From assembly GCA_021443235.1 (NCBI GenBank), contig JABUUJ010000029.1, positions 14,825 to 24,694 on the forward strand: DNA of 9,870 nucleotides, written 5' to 3'. This DNA is from Muribaculaceae bacterium (GTDB lineage: Bacteria > Bacteroidota > Bacteroidia > Bacteroidales > Muribaculaceae). The stretch's first letter is position 1. Each line of letters opens with the position of its first letter. Shown one piece after another: positions 1 to 7,011 of this stretch. The notes beneath the pieces were generated by a model, which searched no databases, was not told the DNA's origin, and was given only the letters and a program-made list of their open reading frames with translations. The translations under genes were made by a program, and so were the position numbers.

Positions 1-1158
1 GCGGAAATGATGACCGAATGTGGTACTTTCACTCCCGACGAGTCTGTTGTGCCAGATGTGACTATTTCAGACCTTGATGAATCCACTATCAAGCATTTCT
101 TGTCAAATCGTTTTGCCATGGTGTTGCAAAGGAAAGGCACGACAGGCGAAGCACTGCGCCGAGCCACGCTAAATGAGGTTGCTTCATCTATTGTGACTGG
201 GCACAATATAGAGCAGTTGATGCGAAACCTGGGTTTCTTGCGCCCAGATGGAAGGCTCACGATGGCGGCGGTTCTGTTGTTTGCTAAATCTGCCCAGCGT
301 TGGCTGCCAACAATGACAGCAAAGTGTATTTGCTTTGTTGGCGACCATGTAGGCGGCACACAGTTCAGAGATAAAGTTAGCGAAGAACTGATGGAAGGCA
401 ACCTCCTTCATCAGTTTGAGACAATTATGTCATTCTTCACCCGAAACCTTCGCAACATACAGGTTGACGCTAATTTTAACAGCAAGGGAAGGTTGGAGAT
501 TCCTTATGACACTTTGCTTGAATTTACGGTTAACGCCTGCGTTCACCGATCCCTGAATCTTAATGCTCCAATTCGTGTTTTCATTTTCGACGATAGGGTG
601 GAAATACACAGCCCTGGCACTTTGCCTAACGGATTACAAGTGGAGGATGTCATGGCAGGTACATCAATGCCGCGCAATCGTTTTCTCTTTGATAATGCCA
701 TCCACTTGTTGCCTTACACAGGAGCAGGCAGTGGCATTCAGCGTGCTTTGGCGCAAGGGGTGAATGTGCAGTTTAACAATAATGAGCAACTCCGCGAGTT
801 CCTGATTGTGATTCAAAGGCCCAATATTGATGGTAACCATCAGATAGGAAAAAGTAACTATCAAAATGCCGGAACCCCCATAGATAGTAACCATCAAGCA
901 GGGGAAAGTAACCATCAAGTAGAAGAGGGTAACCATCAAAAGCTTGAGCGAGTCAAGTTGACTAAGCTTCAAGAGGACATTCGAAATTTCTGCTCGGTTC
1001 CGCGCACATCACAAGAAATAATGGATAGAATTGGTATTACCAACCAGAGTAAGAACCGTCGGCGTCACATTGGTGTCTTGATAGAGATGGGAATACTACA
1101 ACTTACCATTCCTGAAAATCCCAGAGCTAAGAATCAAAAATACATTCGTCGCCGCTAA
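1..1158 (+). CDS. AlbA/Schlafen-type ATP-binding regulator, 5' part missing
   Basis: The reading frame is open from base 1, so the gene very likely starts upstream; the first ATG in the window (position 7) need not be the true start. Residues below count from that ATG. A GHKL-like ATPase region of the HATPase_c_4 type is visible: LLEFTVNACVHRS at 170-182 (equivalent of the E..VNA..HR motif), FDDRVEIHSPGTLP at 194-207, and a glycine-rich GAGSGIQRA at 239-247. A basic winged-helix-like C-terminus (about 318-383) follows a repetitive NHQ linker (274-311). Family members usually carry an N-terminal AlbA_2 (Schlafen-like) domain, which would lie in the missing part. They are generally annotated as putative transcriptional regulators or helicases, and their true function is poorly known. 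The gene runs toward the convergent hydrolase gene at 1292-2629, and no T-rich terminator of its own is visible. Confidence 0.85.
   Translation, partial: AEMMTECGTFTPDESVVPDVTISDLDESTIKHFLSNRFAMVLQRKGTTGEALRRATLNEVASSIVTGHNIEQLMRNLGFLRPDGRLTMAAVLLFAKSAQRWLPTMTAKCICFVGDHVGGTQFRDKVSEELMEGNLLHQFETIMSFFTRNLRNIQVDANFNSKGRLEIPYDTLLEFTVNACVHRSLNLNAPIRVFIFDDRVEIHSPGTLPNGLQVEDVMAGTSMPRNRFLFDNAIHLLPYTGAGSGIQRALAQGVNVQFNNNEQLREFLIVIQRPNIDGNHQIGKSNYQNAGTPIDSNHQAGESNHQVEEGNHQKLERVKLTKLQEDIRNFCSVPRTSQEIMDRIGITNQSKNRRRHIGVLIEMGILQLTIPENPRAKNQKYIRRR
833..938 (+). repeat. In-frame 21-bp repeats coding for a NHQ linker
   Basis: The decamer GTAACCATCA begins at 833, 887, 908 and 929, with a one-base variant (GTAACTATCA) at 854. 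Spacings are 21, 33, 21 and 21 bp, so the unit is 7 codons and one interval holds 12 extra bases. The encoded motif is [GS]NHQ or SNYQ followed by polar or acidic residues. It separates the ATP-binding domain from the C-terminal winged helix and probably acts as a flexible linker that can change length in frame. Confidence 0.85.
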
Positions 1159-1223
1159 TAAGCCCAGCACGTGGTTTCGCAAACAAGCGCTTTCTCCAAT
1201 TCCGAAATAAACTGGCGGGCGGG

Positions 1224-1262
1224 TAAAAAATCCACAGCCGTTACTTGAAGTAGCGGCTGTGG
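1224..1262 (-). terminator. Rho-independent terminator of the minus-strand hydrolase
   Basis: CCACAGCCG (1232-1240) pairs with CGGCTGTGG (1254-1262). A T-G wobble and a TAC/GTA extension leave a five-base loop (TTGAA, 1245-1249). Read on the minus strand, the hairpin is followed by ATTTTTT (1225-1231), a classic intrinsic terminator about 30 bases after the stop codon of the hydrolase. The plus-strand side has no T-run, so it is not clearly bidirectional. Confidence 0.85.
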
Positions 1263-1291
1263 AAGTTGTGCTTGCAAGCAACTATAATGCG

Positions 1292-2629
1292 TTACTTGAG
1301 GAATCCGTCGAGGATGCTCAGGTCGTCGGGGAGATCCAATTCGTGACCTGTCATGATAAACTGTGCCTTAATTACGAAGTAGAACAGGCCATAGGTCACA
1401 TGGTTGCCGTGGTTGGGGAACTCACTGGTCACGTCGCAACCCTTAGCCTTCAGGTATTCAGCCATTTCAACACCCACCTTGCTGGTGATGTACATGTCGC
1501 CCGTCGAGTGATATACATAGTATTTTGTCTTCTTGTTGGGCTGCCAGTTCTGGTAGGGACCGCACACCGAGTTCTCACGGAACTTCTGGATGATGGTCTG
1601 TGCCAGTTCCGAGTTCATGTCGCAGGCTGCCGGGGTGAGGATGTCGCTCACGTGCTTCTCGGGGCCGATAAGCCCGTTGATGCCCCATGTGCCATAGTCC
1701 TTCGACAGAATCCACTCCTGAATGTGGCTGGCGAGTGGCTCCTTGAACACATCGCTATATTCAAATGGCAGGTTGAAGGTCTCCTTGTAGGCAACAAGCA
1801 TGAGCGGCAGGGCGCACACATAGCCTGTGGTGTCGGTCTCGAGATAGTCCTTGTAGATTGTCTCAAGGTCGTAGTTGCCGCCGCCCACGAGCGTTCCCGT
1901 AAACTCAATGTCGGGGCGACGCTCGTCAACATACTTCTGCACGGCCATCGCGCCAATCGCGCCGCTCGAGTAACCCACGTTATAGATAGGAAGGCCCTCA
2001 ATGTTGAAGTTGAGCTCCTTGAGGACTTCCATTGCAGCATCCCAGCAGTCGATGGTTTCTTGTGCGGTGATCGCAGTGCAGCAATAGGCCTGCGGCTTGT
2101 CCTCGGTCAAGGTCCATCCATAGAGGTCGGCCGAGATGGCGATACAGTTGTGATACTTGCTCAACAACATGCCGATGTCGTCAAGCTCGTTCTGCGAGGT
2201 GCGCTCGCAGTGCTTGGCTGTTGTGTATTCGTTGTAGAGCATAACGTCTTGTGGCTCAACCTCGCGGTTATACACTGCGGGGTTCATCGAAATCACGCCT
2301 GTGAGGCGCACCGGGGTCTTCATGTCGGGACCCACGCTGGTATATTCAAACGTGTATTGATAGAAATGCAGGTTGAGGATTCTGAGTGCCTCGTAAACCG
2401 TTGTGCGATACAGCGCGCCAGGACGCAGCTTGGGGTTGAGTTCGTAGTGACGGCCGTGGTGAGTGCCTGGGTCAATCTCTTTCTCTATGATGTCGACTTT
2501 CTGGACTTCGTTGAGGTTAAATTCCACCTCGTCGCCGGCAACGGGTGTGACAACAAGCTTCTGCTGCTTTTGAGCCATCGCGCTCATGCCGCACATCACA
2601 ACCAAAGCGGCAAAAATTATCTTTTTCAT
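1292..2629 (-). CDS. Secreted alpha/beta hydrolase (lipase/esterase-like)
   Basis: This 445-residue protein begins with a signal peptide (MKKIIFAALVVMCGMSAMA, cut near A19-Q20), so it should act in the periplasm or outside the cell. Residues 25-50 form a short beta-type segment (KLVVTPVAGDEVEFNL) seen at the N-terminus of many secreted Bacteroidales proteins. The rest is an alpha/beta hydrolase: nucleophile elbow GYSSG at 219-223 (Ser221), probable acid Asp378 in HSTGD, and probable histidine His410 (or His407) in NHGNH. Size and layout recall secretory-lipase-type hydrolases, but the substrate cannot be read from the sequence. No TAnnTTTG element is seen in the 88-bp gap upstream, so it is probably co-transcribed with the 2718-3515 gene. 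A long open frame on the opposite strand is judged a shadow. Confidence 0.85.
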   Translation of the reverse strand: MKKIIFAALVVMCGMSAMAQKQQKLVVTPVAGDEVEFNLNEVQKVDIIEKEIDPGTHHGRHYELNPKLRPGALYRTTVYEALRILNLHFYQYTFEYTSVGPDMKTPVRLTGVISMNPAVYNREVEPQDVMLYNEYTTAKHCERTSQNELDDIGMLLSKYHNCIAISADLYGWTLTEDKPQAYCCTAITAQETIDCWDAAMEVLKELNFNIEGLPIYNVGYSSGAIGAMAVQKYVDERRPDIEFTGTLVGGGNYDLETIYKDYLETDTTGYVCALPLMLVAYKETFNLPFEYSDVFKEPLASHIQEWILSKDYGTWGINGLIGPEKHVSDILTPAACDMNSELAQTIIQKFRENSVCGPYQNWQPNKKTKYYVYHSTGDMYITSKVGVEMAEYLKAKGCDVTSEFPNHGNHVTYGLFYFVIKAQFIMTGHELDLPDDLSILDGFLK

Positions 2630-2634
2630 ATTAT

Positions 2635-2651
2635 GTTGAGAGTTTATTGTT
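2635..2651 (-). repeat. 17-bp leader motif, copy A (upstream of secreted hydrolase)
   Basis: On the minus strand this reads AACAATAAACTCTCAAC and ends 5 bases before the ATG at 2629. The same 17 bases occur on the plus strand at 5423-5439, upstream of the other secreted hydrolase. The motif is A/C-rich with no Shine-Dalgarno character. Confidence 0.8.
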
Positions 2652-2673
2652 TAACGTTTATTGATGTATGTCA

Positions 2674-2700
2674 TTAGTGACTTTAATGACCTTAATCGAG
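2674..2700. repeat. Three degenerate 9-bp tandem repeats
   Basis: TTAGTGACT, TTAATGACC and TTAATCGAG lie head to tail between the stop codon of the 2718-3515 gene and the 17-bp leader motif of the downstream hydrolase. The repeats are imperfect, and the first also contributes to an inverted repeat (TCATTA at 2671-2676, TAATGA at 2684-2689). Compare the 9-bp repeats at 5364-5408, which sit in the same relative place. Confidence 0.6.
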
Positions 2701-2717
2701 AGTAAAAATGGCTAAAG

Positions 2718-3515
2718 TCATCTCTTTACAAATTTCTTGCCCTTGGTGATAACAATTCCCTTGTAGCTGGCATCAACCTTCTGGCCAAGCACGTTGTAGG
2801 TGTCGCCCGATGCCTCCACGTCCACATTGATCGACTCAATCGACGAGGGATCAGTGTCAAACGCCAGGAATGTGGCGGTGCTTCCTTCAGGAACTTCAAG
2901 GTAGGCAGTGTGGGCCGGAACAGTAGTTCCTTGCTCAAGCACAAAACCTGCCTTGCCGGCTTGCTCGCCCAGGGTGAACACGCTGCCCGGCTCCACCGTC
3001 TTGTCCTGCAACACACCCACAAGATAGTTGCCGCTCACGGCATCGGCCTCGTTAGGGAATAGGATGCCGGCAAAGTCGTGGCTGCCTTCGCCGCCCTTGA
3101 GCACGACTCCCTCGCCGGCGGGGATGGTGCTGGCGATAGACGTTAGGGTTACTGTCTCGTCGGCATTGATAGAGGTCACCGCATAGGCCTCCACTTCGCT
3201 GGGAATGGTCACATCCTGGTCGGGCGCAAAGGTCGCATAGCCCAGCGACGTGATGTCGGCGCTGCAGCATGTCTCGGCCTTGTCGGCAAACGTAATCTCG
3301 CCGCCAAAGATGTGCTCCACTGTCTTTTCTTTAGAGTTGACCTTCACGGTCATCTTTCCATCGGCAAAGGTGATTTGGGCTCCACCATAGGTCTTGATGT
3401 CCACTCCGAGCTTCTTGCCATCGGCGTTCCTCACTGTCATCGCGGCCTTGTCGGTCTGCGCCACAGCGACGAGGCTAAAGCCCAGCATCGCATAGAGAAT
3501 AAATAGCTTTCTCAT
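2718..3515 (-). CDS. Secreted beta-rich protein with Bacteroidales-type C-terminal tail
   Basis: The 265-residue protein has a signal peptide (cut near A19-Q20). Residues 26-79 hold two related beta hairpins, MTVRNADGKKLGVDI...GGAQITFAD and MTVKVNSKEKTVE...GGEITFAD, an internal duplication. Residues 86-142 (ITSLGYATFAPDQDVTIPSEVEAYA, then IPAGEGVVLKGG in the second half) match a segment common in secreted Prevotella and Bacteroides proteins. Residues 240-265 (YNVLGQKV...KGIVITKGKKFVKR) resemble the conserved C-terminal tail of such proteins, possibly a type IX secretion signal. No catalytic motif is visible, so a structural or surface-binding role is likelier than an enzymatic one. It is the first gene of a probable two-gene unit with the hydrolase at 1292-2629. 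GC content and codon use look like those of its neighbours. Confidence 0.8.
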   Translation of the reverse strand: MRKLFILYAMLGFSLVAVAQTDKAAMTVRNADGKKLGVDIKTYGGAQITFADGKMTVKVNSKEKTVEHIFGGEITFADKAETCCSADITSLGYATFAPDQDVTIPSEVEAYAVTSINADETVTLTSIASTIPAGEGVVLKGGEGSHDFAGILFPNEADAVSGNYLVGVLQDKTVEPGSVFTLGEQAGKAGFVLEQGTTVPAHTAYLEVPEGSTATFLAFDTDPSSIESINVDVEASGDTYNVLGQKVDASYKGIVITKGKKFVKR

Positions 3516-3549
3516 ATTTTTGTTTTATTAAAAAGTTCTGCCCTCTGTC

Positions 3550-3586
3550 AAGGCTTCGGGCTTGGCCTTTTTTTGACCACTGGGTC
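3550..3586. other. Structured leader region of the 2718-3515 gene
   Basis: The ~100-base 5' leader of the minus-strand gene contains AAGGC (3550-3554) facing GCCTT (3565-3569), a run of seven T (3568-3574), and GACC/GGTC (3575-3578 and 3583-3586) around a four-base loop. On the plus strand the first hairpin plus T-run looks like a weak terminator pointing away from the minus-strand gene, perhaps insulating the divergent mla promoter. On the minus strand it would be part of the mRNA leader. The stems are short, so this is tentative. Confidence 0.3.
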
Positions 3587-3620
3587 AGCACTATCACAAG
3601 TGCCCCCCAATATCGCACCA

Positions 3621-3652
3621 CAAAATTAGCAAAACAAACCGAAACACCGAAA
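3621..3652 (-). promoter_or_regulatory. Promoter for the minus-strand secreted-protein unit
   Basis: On the minus strand TAATTTTG (3621-3628) matches the Bacteroidota -7 consensus TAnnTTTG. A weak -33 candidate, TTTC (3649-3652), lies 20 bases upstream. Transcription would start near 3614, giving a leader of roughly 100 bases before the ATG at 3515. Confidence 0.55.
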
Positions 3653-3740
3653 TTTCCACCAAAAAAAATCCTAAAAAACACCACCACCTTATGACCGGCG
3701 GGGAAAATTTCGGCTTTTTGACAATTCTTTGCACAAGTTG

Positions 3741-3772
3741 TTGCGCAGTGAGCGAAACATTTACTAACTTTG
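3741..3772 (+). promoter_or_regulatory. Promoter of the mlaEF operon
   Basis: TAACTTTG (3765-3772) is an exact TAnnTTTG match, and TTG at 3741-3743 is a fitting -33 element 21 bases upstream. The start of transcription would fall near 3779, about 22 bases before the ATG at 3801. The two divergent promoters share a 285-bp gap that contains no gene. Confidence 0.7.
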
Positions 3773-3800
3773 CAGTCTGTATTTATTTTTATTGAATTTT

Positions 3801-4553
3801 ATGACGTGGCTTTATAACGTGCTAAACGCCTTTGGCGAATACTGCACTTTCTTGTGGAGCGTGATAAGCATCCCCGAGAAATGGCGCGAGTTTTTCAAGC
3901 GCTACACTAACGAAATCAGCAAGTTGGGTCTCGACTCGATACCTCTCATCCTCATCGTGTCGCTGTTTATCGGAGCGCTGTGCACCATCCTCATCAAGCT
4001 CAATATCAACAACCCGCTGCTGCCCCGATACTCGGTGGGTATGGCAACACGTGAGATTATCTTGCTTGAGTTCTCATCGTCGATCCTGTGCCTCATTCTC
4101 AGTGGCAAAGTCGGGTCAAACATTGCCAGCGAGATAGGCACGATGCGTGTCACCGAGCAAATCGACGCCATCGACATCATGGGCATCAACTCGGCCAATT
4201 TCCTTGTCATGCCCAAGATCACCGGCCTCATCACCATCATGCCGTTCCTCGTGATTATATGCATGTTCACCAGCCTGTTGGGCGGTTACTTTGTGTGTGT
4301 GCTCACGGCAATTGTCGATGTCGACACCTATCTGTATGGTATCCAGACGAGTTTCACCCCATGGTATGTGTGGTTTGCGCTCATCAAGTCGCTTTTCTTT
4401 GCCTTTATCATCTCAAGCGTGTCGGCCTTCAACGGATACACTGTGAGGGGTGGCTCGGTCGAGGTGGGCAAGGCGAGCACCCGGGCCGTGGTGGTGAGCA
4501 ACATCATGATTCTGTTCACCGATGTGTTGTTAACTAAAATTATGCTGCAATGA
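3801..4553 (+). CDS. mlaE: MlaE-family lipid-transport ABC permease
   Basis: The 250-residue inner-membrane protein is the permease of an Mla-type ABC transporter, which moves phospholipids between the inner and outer membranes. The family hallmark is present: EIGTMRVTEQIDAIDIMGI at 111-129, followed by MPKITGLI. Hydrophobic stretches at about 46-66, 84-101, 138-170, 189-210 and 228-247 fit the usual five to six membrane segments, preceded by an amphipathic N-terminus. The ATG at 3801 is preferred over an in-frame TTG at 3792 because it lies a normal distance after the TAACTTTG promoter and gives the expected MlaE N-terminus and length. The stop codon overlaps the mlaF start by four bases (ATGA), indicating translational coupling. 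No MlaD (MCE) gene follows, so that subunit must be encoded elsewhere. Confidence 0.93.
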   Translation: MTWLYNVLNAFGEYCTFLWSVISIPEKWREFFKRYTNEISKLGLDSIPLILIVSLFIGALCTILIKLNINNPLLPRYSVGMATREIILLEFSSSILCLILSGKVGSNIASEIGTMRVTEQIDAIDIMGINSANFLVMPKITGLITIMPFLVIICMFTSLLGGYFVCVLTAIVDVDTYLYGIQTSFTPWYVWFALIKSLFFAFIISSVSAFNGYTVRGGSVEVGKASTRAVVVSNIMILFTDVLLTKIMLQ

Positions 4554-5350
4554 TCGAGGTAAAAAACTTGGAGAAATCGTTCGTCGAGGGCGACTCAACG
4601 CGTCAGGTGCTGTTTGGCATCAACGCCAACTTTTATGATGGAAAGACCAACCTCATCATTGGTCAGAGCGGCTCGGGCAAGACCGTGCTGGTGAAAAACA
4701 TCGTGGGCCTCATGACACCCGACGAGGGCGAAATCCTCTACGACGGCCGCGACATCACCGCGATGAACAAGAGCCAGCTCAAGGCGCTGCGCAAGGAAAT
4801 AGGGATGCTGTTCCAGGGCTCGGCGCTCTTCGACAGCGAGACAGTGATGGGCAACGTGATGTTCCCGCTCAAGATGTTCTCCACGATGAGCCGTGAGGAG
4901 CAAATGGAGCGCGCACAGTTCTGTATCAACCGCGTGAACCTCGCCGGCAGCGAGAACAAGTTCCCCAGCGAGCTATCGGGGGGTATGCAGAAGCGTGCCG
5001 CCATCGCACGCGCCATCGCACTCAACCCCAAGTACCTCTTCTGCGACGAGCCCAACTCGGGCCTCGACCCCAAGACGTCAATCGTTATCGACGAGCTGCT
5101 GAGCGACATCACCCACGAGTTTGGCATCACCACCATCATCAACACCCACGACATGAACTCGGTGATGGGTATTGGCGAGAACATCATCTTTATCAACAAG
5201 GGGCATCTGGGATGGAACGGCACTAAGGAGGAAATCTACGATCAGGACAACGACGACCTCAACAATTTCGTCTATGCCACCGACCTCTTCCGCGACGTGC
5301 GCAAGTACCGCCTCGTGCACGGCTATAACCGCACCCGCCACACTAAGTGA
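4550..5350 (+). CDS. mlaF: MlaF-family ABC transporter ATP-binding protein
   Basis: This 266-residue cytoplasmic ATPase powers the MlaE permease. All ABC motifs are intact: Walker A GQSGSGKT at 38-45, Q-loop Gln89, signature LSGGMQKR at 142-149, Walker B YLFCDEP at 162-168, D-loop SGLD at 170-173, and H-loop His200. The segment FQGSALFDS and the LSGGMQKRAA form of the signature are typical of the MlaF/Ttg2A group rather than of importers. The tail after about residue 240 (YATDLFRDVRKYR) is short and basic. The gene overlaps mlaE by four bases. Downstream, a 103-bp gap with repeats but no terminator separates it from the secreted hydrolase, so transcription may continue. Confidence 0.94.
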   Translation: MIEVKNLEKSFVEGDSTRQVLFGINANFYDGKTNLIIGQSGSGKTVLVKNIVGLMTPDEGEILYDGRDITAMNKSQLKALRKEIGMLFQGSALFDSETVMGNVMFPLKMFSTMSREEQMERAQFCINRVNLAGSENKFPSELSGGMQKRAAIARAIALNPKYLFCDEPNSGLDPKTSIVIDELLSDITHEFGITTIINTHDMNSVMGIGENIIFINKGHLGWNGTKEEIYDQDNDDLNNFVYATDLFRDVRKYRLVHGYNRTRHTK

Positions 5351-5363
5351 CATTGACCGGGTC

Positions 5364-5408
5364 GTTACAATCGTTACAATCGAGACAATCGTTACTCTCG
5401 TCACCCTC
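5364..5408 (+). repeat. Five degenerate 9-bp tandem repeats after mlaF
   Basis: GTTACAATC occurs twice in a row (5364-5381), followed by GAGACAATC, GTTACTCTC and GTCACCCTC, each 9 bp. They begin 14 bases after the mlaF stop. Divergence grows from left to right. They form no strong hairpin, so they do not look like a terminator. Confidence 0.8.
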
Positions 5409-5422
5409 GAAAAAACTCTCTC

Positions 5423-5439
5423 AACAATAAACTCTCAAC
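5423..5439 (+). repeat. 17-bp leader motif, copy B (upstream of secreted hydrolase)
   Basis: AACAATAAACTCTCAAC is identical to the copy at 2635-2651 on the other strand. It ends 14 bases before the ATG at 5454. A partial further copy (AACTCTCTCAAC) lies just before it, so the stretch is itself weakly repetitive. Confidence 0.8.
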
Positions 5440-5453
5440 TATAAACATTAAAA

Positions 5454-6266
5454 ATGAAACAGCTACTTGTTGCTTTTACCATTGCACTGAGCTCTCTTGC
5501 GAGCTTTGCCCAGCAAAAGTTCGAATACTCTCAGGCTAACGACATCGCCTACTCTCCCTCGCTCGACGCCTACGCACAAGAGCGCTGCAAGCTCGACGTT
5601 TACTACCCCCAGGGACAAACCGGCCGCCCTGTAGTGATTTGGCTGCACGGCGGTGGCATCGAGGGCGGCAACAAGCACCTGCCCGTTGAGCTGAAAGAGA
5701 AAAACATGGTGGTGGTGATGCCCAATTATCGCCTGCTGCCTCATGTGCCGGTCGATAGCGCCCTCACCGACGCTGCCGCGGCAATGGCGTGGACACTCAG
5801 GCACGCACAGGAATTTGGCGGCGACCCCACGCAAATCTATGTCTCGGGACACTCGGCAGGTGGCTATCTGCTCACCATGGTGGGCCTTGAGAAGAAATGG
5901 ATGGCACGCTATGGCGAAGACCCCGACAAGTTCAAGGCGCTCATCCCGTTCAGCGGACAGATGATTACCCATTTCAACCACCGCAAGATGCATGGTATAT
6001 CGCCTCTGCGAGCCATCGTCGACGAGTATGCTCCCCTCTACCATGTGCGCAAGGACTGCCCGCCGCTGCTGCTCATCTCGGGCGACCGCGAGATTGAGAT
6101 GCTGGGACGCTACGAGGAAAACGCCTATATGTATCGCATGATGAAACTCTGCGGTCATCCCGCGGTTTACCTCTACGAGCTTGGCGGCCACGACCATGTG
6201 GCAATGGCTGGCCCTGCATTCCACATCATGCTAAAGTATATCTACGAGAATACACCAAAAAAATAA
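5454..6266 (+). CDS. Secreted alpha/beta hydrolase, carboxylesterase/HSL-like
   Basis: The 270-residue protein has a signal peptide (cut after about A19 in SFAQQ). The mature part is a compact alpha/beta hydrolase of the esterase/HSL-like type: oxyanion motif HGGG at 65-68, nucleophile elbow GHSAG at 132-136 with Ser134, probable acid Asp211 in SGDRE, and probable histidine His246 or His248 in GGHDH. The family includes acetyl-, feruloyl- and lipid esterases, and the natural substrate cannot be read here. It lies between mlaEF and a small outer-membrane barrel, which makes an envelope-lipid or surface-glycan ester substrate plausible. No TAnnTTTG promoter is visible in the 103 bp upstream, which favours read-through from mlaEF. 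Only 23 bp separate it from the barrel gene. Confidence 0.88.
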   Translation: MKQLLVAFTIALSSLASFAQQKFEYSQANDIAYSPSLDAYAQERCKLDVYYPQGQTGRPVVIWLHGGGIEGGNKHLPVELKEKNMVVVMPNYRLLPHVPVDSALTDAAAAMAWTLRHAQEFGGDPTQIYVSGHSAGGYLLTMVGLEKKWMARYGEDPDKFKALIPFSGQMITHFNHRKMHGISPLRAIVDEYAPLYHVRKDCPPLLLISGDREIEMLGRYEENAYMYRMMKLCGHPAVYLYELGGHDHVAMAGPAFHIMLKYIYENTPKK

Positions 6267-6289
6267 TTCACTTAAAACATTACGCTTAA

Positions 6290-6934
6290 ATGAAAAAAAT
6301 CTTTATCGCACTTCTTGCTGCTGTGGCAGCGTTCTCAGCGTCGGCTCAAGACGACTACTTGAGCCTTAACGCTTCGTTCAACCTCTCACGCCCTTCCAGC
6401 AAAGGAAGTGACTTCAAGTTTGGCCCTGGTGTCTCTATCGGCGCCGATTACACTTTCTTTGTTTACAACAGTGTGTTTGTGATGCCCGGTATCAACTTCA
6501 ACTTCTCGACTTGGAAAATCAAGGATGCCGATGATTACTTGCCCGACCCCAGCAAGTACGAGAAATTCTCAAGCAATTTCCGCGCCCTATCAATCGGTAT
6601 CCCTGTTGTGGCTGGTTATCAGTTTGGCTTCAGCGAGAAATGCTCGCTCAAGCTCTACACCGGTCTTCAGGCCAACATAGGCCTCACCAACAAGTTCCAC
6701 TACTCTTATCAGTTGGCTGGCGACAAGTTTAATGAAGACATCGACATGTATGGCAGCAACGGGCTTTGGAAACGCTTCGACCTCGCGTGGAAAACTGGCG
6801 TAGGCGTGCACATCGACAACTTCTATGTTGGCCTCAACACCCAGATTGGCTTCCTCAACCTCAACGCCAAAAAGGGCGGAGCCACCATCCACCAAAACAC
6901 CATCCAAATCACCCTGGGCTACAGCTTCTTCTAA
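6290..6934 (+). CDS. Small outer-membrane beta-barrel protein (PorT-like)
   Basis: The 214-residue protein starts with a clear signal peptide (MKKIFIALLAAVAAFSASA, cut before Q20). The mature chain alternates polar and hydrophobic residues with repeated aromatic or glycine strand ends (GVSIGADYTFFV, SIGIPVVAGYQFGF, KTGVGVHIDNFYVGL) and ends in ITLGYSFF, a terminal phenylalanine typical of outer-membrane barrels recognised by BamA. Length and pattern fit the eight-stranded PorT/OMP_b-brl families of Bacteroidota. A transport or adhesion function cannot be told apart here. It follows the secreted hydrolase by 23 bp and is probably the last gene of the mlaE operon, ending at the palindrome at 6970-7010. 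Its final codons and stop lie at the edge of a direct repeat shared with the end of the downstream ATPase gene. Confidence 0.85.
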   Translation: MKKIFIALLAAVAAFSASAQDDYLSLNASFNLSRPSSKGSDFKFGPGVSIGADYTFFVYNSVFVMPGINFNFSTWKIKDADDYLPDPSKYEKFSSNFRALSIGIPVVAGYQFGFSEKCSLKLYTGLQANIGLTNKFHYSYQLAGDKFNEDIDMYGSNGLWKRFDLAWKTGVGVHIDNFYVGLNTQIGFLNLNAKKGGATIHQNTIQITLGYSFF

Positions 6935-6969
6935 CCCCCACACACCCAAAAATCTTGGGCTAAAAACAA

Positions 6970-7010
6970 AAAATCTTACCGAACAGTAACTTACTATTCG
7001 GTAAGATTTT
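6970..7010. terminator. 41-bp palindrome: terminator of mla operon and/or ATPase operator
   Basis: It is symmetric about C6990, with 20-base arms and a single C/A mismatch (6984 against 6996). The ends are AAAA and TTTT, so the plus-strand RNA would fold as a long hairpin followed by U's, fitting termination of the mlaE-to-barrel transcript. It also directly abuts and covers the -33 region of the next promoter, as an operator would. The two roles are not exclusive. Confidence 0.7.
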
Positions 7011-7011
7011 G

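Noticed and set aside
833..938. DNA-level iterons (replication or binding sites)
   Set aside because: The repeats keep the reading frame inside a coding region and occur at a domain boundary, so a protein linker is the simpler explanation.
1159..1223. Possible small gene or terminator for the AlbA-type gene
   Set aside because: No start codon with a plausible frame and no hairpin with a plus-strand T-run are present in this gap.
1259..2677. A 472-codon open frame on the plus strand opposite the secreted hydrolase
   Set aside because: It is a codon-bias shadow: the minus strand gives a signal peptide and a full alpha/beta hydrolase triad, while this frame starts inside the terminator hairpin and shows no domain.
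3475..3687. A 70-codon minus-strand frame covering the divergent promoter region
   Set aside because: It overlaps the start of the secreted-protein gene in another frame and spans a promoter and hairpins; no domain is visible.
3792..3800. TTG start giving mlaE three extra residues
   Set aside because: The ATG at 3801 is a stronger start, lies a normal distance from the promoter, and needs no rare initiation codon.
5463..6224. A 253-codon minus-strand frame opposite the secreted esterase
   Set aside because: The histidine- and valine-rich product has no domain, and the plus strand encodes HGGG and GHSAG motifs with a signal peptide.
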